NCBI GenBank assembly: GCA_905233785.1
Contig: CAJOCV010000126.1
Location: 1 to 5,014, forward strand
DNA from: an uncultured Oscillospiraceae bacterium
Lineage (GTDB): Bacteria; Bacillota; Clostridia; Oscillospirales; Oscillospiraceae
Direction of reading: 5' to 3'
Length of the DNA: 5,014 bases
Shown here piece by piece: positions 4,970 to 5,014 of this stretch (position 1 is the stretch's first letter; the number at the start of each line of letters is the position of its first letter). The notes under the pieces are model-generated. The model saw only the letters and a list, made by a program, of their open reading frames with translations. It did not search any database and was not told the origin of the DNA. The position numbers were made by a program, and so were the translations under genes.

Positions 4970-5014
4970 ATGATGGCACTCATTGAGCAGGAATACTTTG
5001 TGTATTGCAAGAAA
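4970..5014 (+). CDS. Possible start of an unidentified gene, cut by the window end
   Basis: From ATG 4970 (or the adjacent ATG 4973) an open frame runs to the window end and reads MMALIEQEYFVYCKK. The composition looks protein-like, but only 15 codons are visible and there is no good ribosome binding site; only weak CGAG-type words lie upstream. The same frame is open all the way back to the proC stop codon, so the true start could lie elsewhere or the stretch could be non-coding. I do not recognise the product. Confidence 0.22.
   Translation, partial: MMALIEQEYFVYCKK

Noticed and set aside
1..5014. CRISPR array, tRNA or rRNA gene, or defence gene cluster
   Set aside because: I saw no regularly spaced repeats with unique spacers, no tRNA-like cloverleaf and no rRNA segments. 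The barstar-like domain alone does not make a toxin-antitoxin pair, because no RNase toxin gene is present.

Overview
The window looks like chromosomal DNA of a fairly GC-rich Firmicute. A gut Clostridia member of the Oscillospiraceae/Ruminococcaceae type is my best guess. This is an inference from strong AAGGAGG-type ribosome binding sites, a textbook sigma-A promoter, a Tn916-type conjugative element end and the protein families present. No rRNA or other taxonomic marker is in the window.

Left part (1 to about 650): the end of a Tn916-family integrative element. It holds the C-terminal part of the excisionase (Xis), an intrinsic-terminator-like hairpin, and the first ~100 residues of the Tn916-type tyrosine integrase (Int). 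Int then breaks off into a short block of phased direct repeats that resembles the arm-type Int-binding sites found at the ends of such elements. The core-binding and catalytic domains of Int are missing, so this element copy should not be mobile unless it is helped in trans. This part is visibly more AT-rich than the rest.

Middle part (650 to 1455): a single gene encoding a low-molecular-weight protein-tyrosine phosphatase joined in frame to a barstar-like domain. It is followed by a small intergenic stretch with a degenerate 7-bp tandem repeat and a clear sigma-A promoter that fires rightward.

Right part (1456 to 3989): two tandem paralogous genes for CNNM/CorC-type (DUF21-CBS-CBS-CorC_HlyC) membrane proteins, probably involved in Mg2+ or other divalent cation movement. 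They overlap by four bases (ATGA) with a strong internal ribosome binding site, so they look translationally coupled and may work as a pair.

After a GC-rich 110-bp spacer with a bulged hairpin comes proC (4100 to 4888), pyrroline-5-carboxylate reductase, the last step of proline synthesis. The final 126 bases hold small inverted repeats and perhaps the beginning of another gene that runs out of the window. All supported genes lie on the + strand. The least ordinary items are the phosphatase-barstar fusion and the integrase truncated directly against putative arm sites. I see no evidence for a wholly new multi-gene system.
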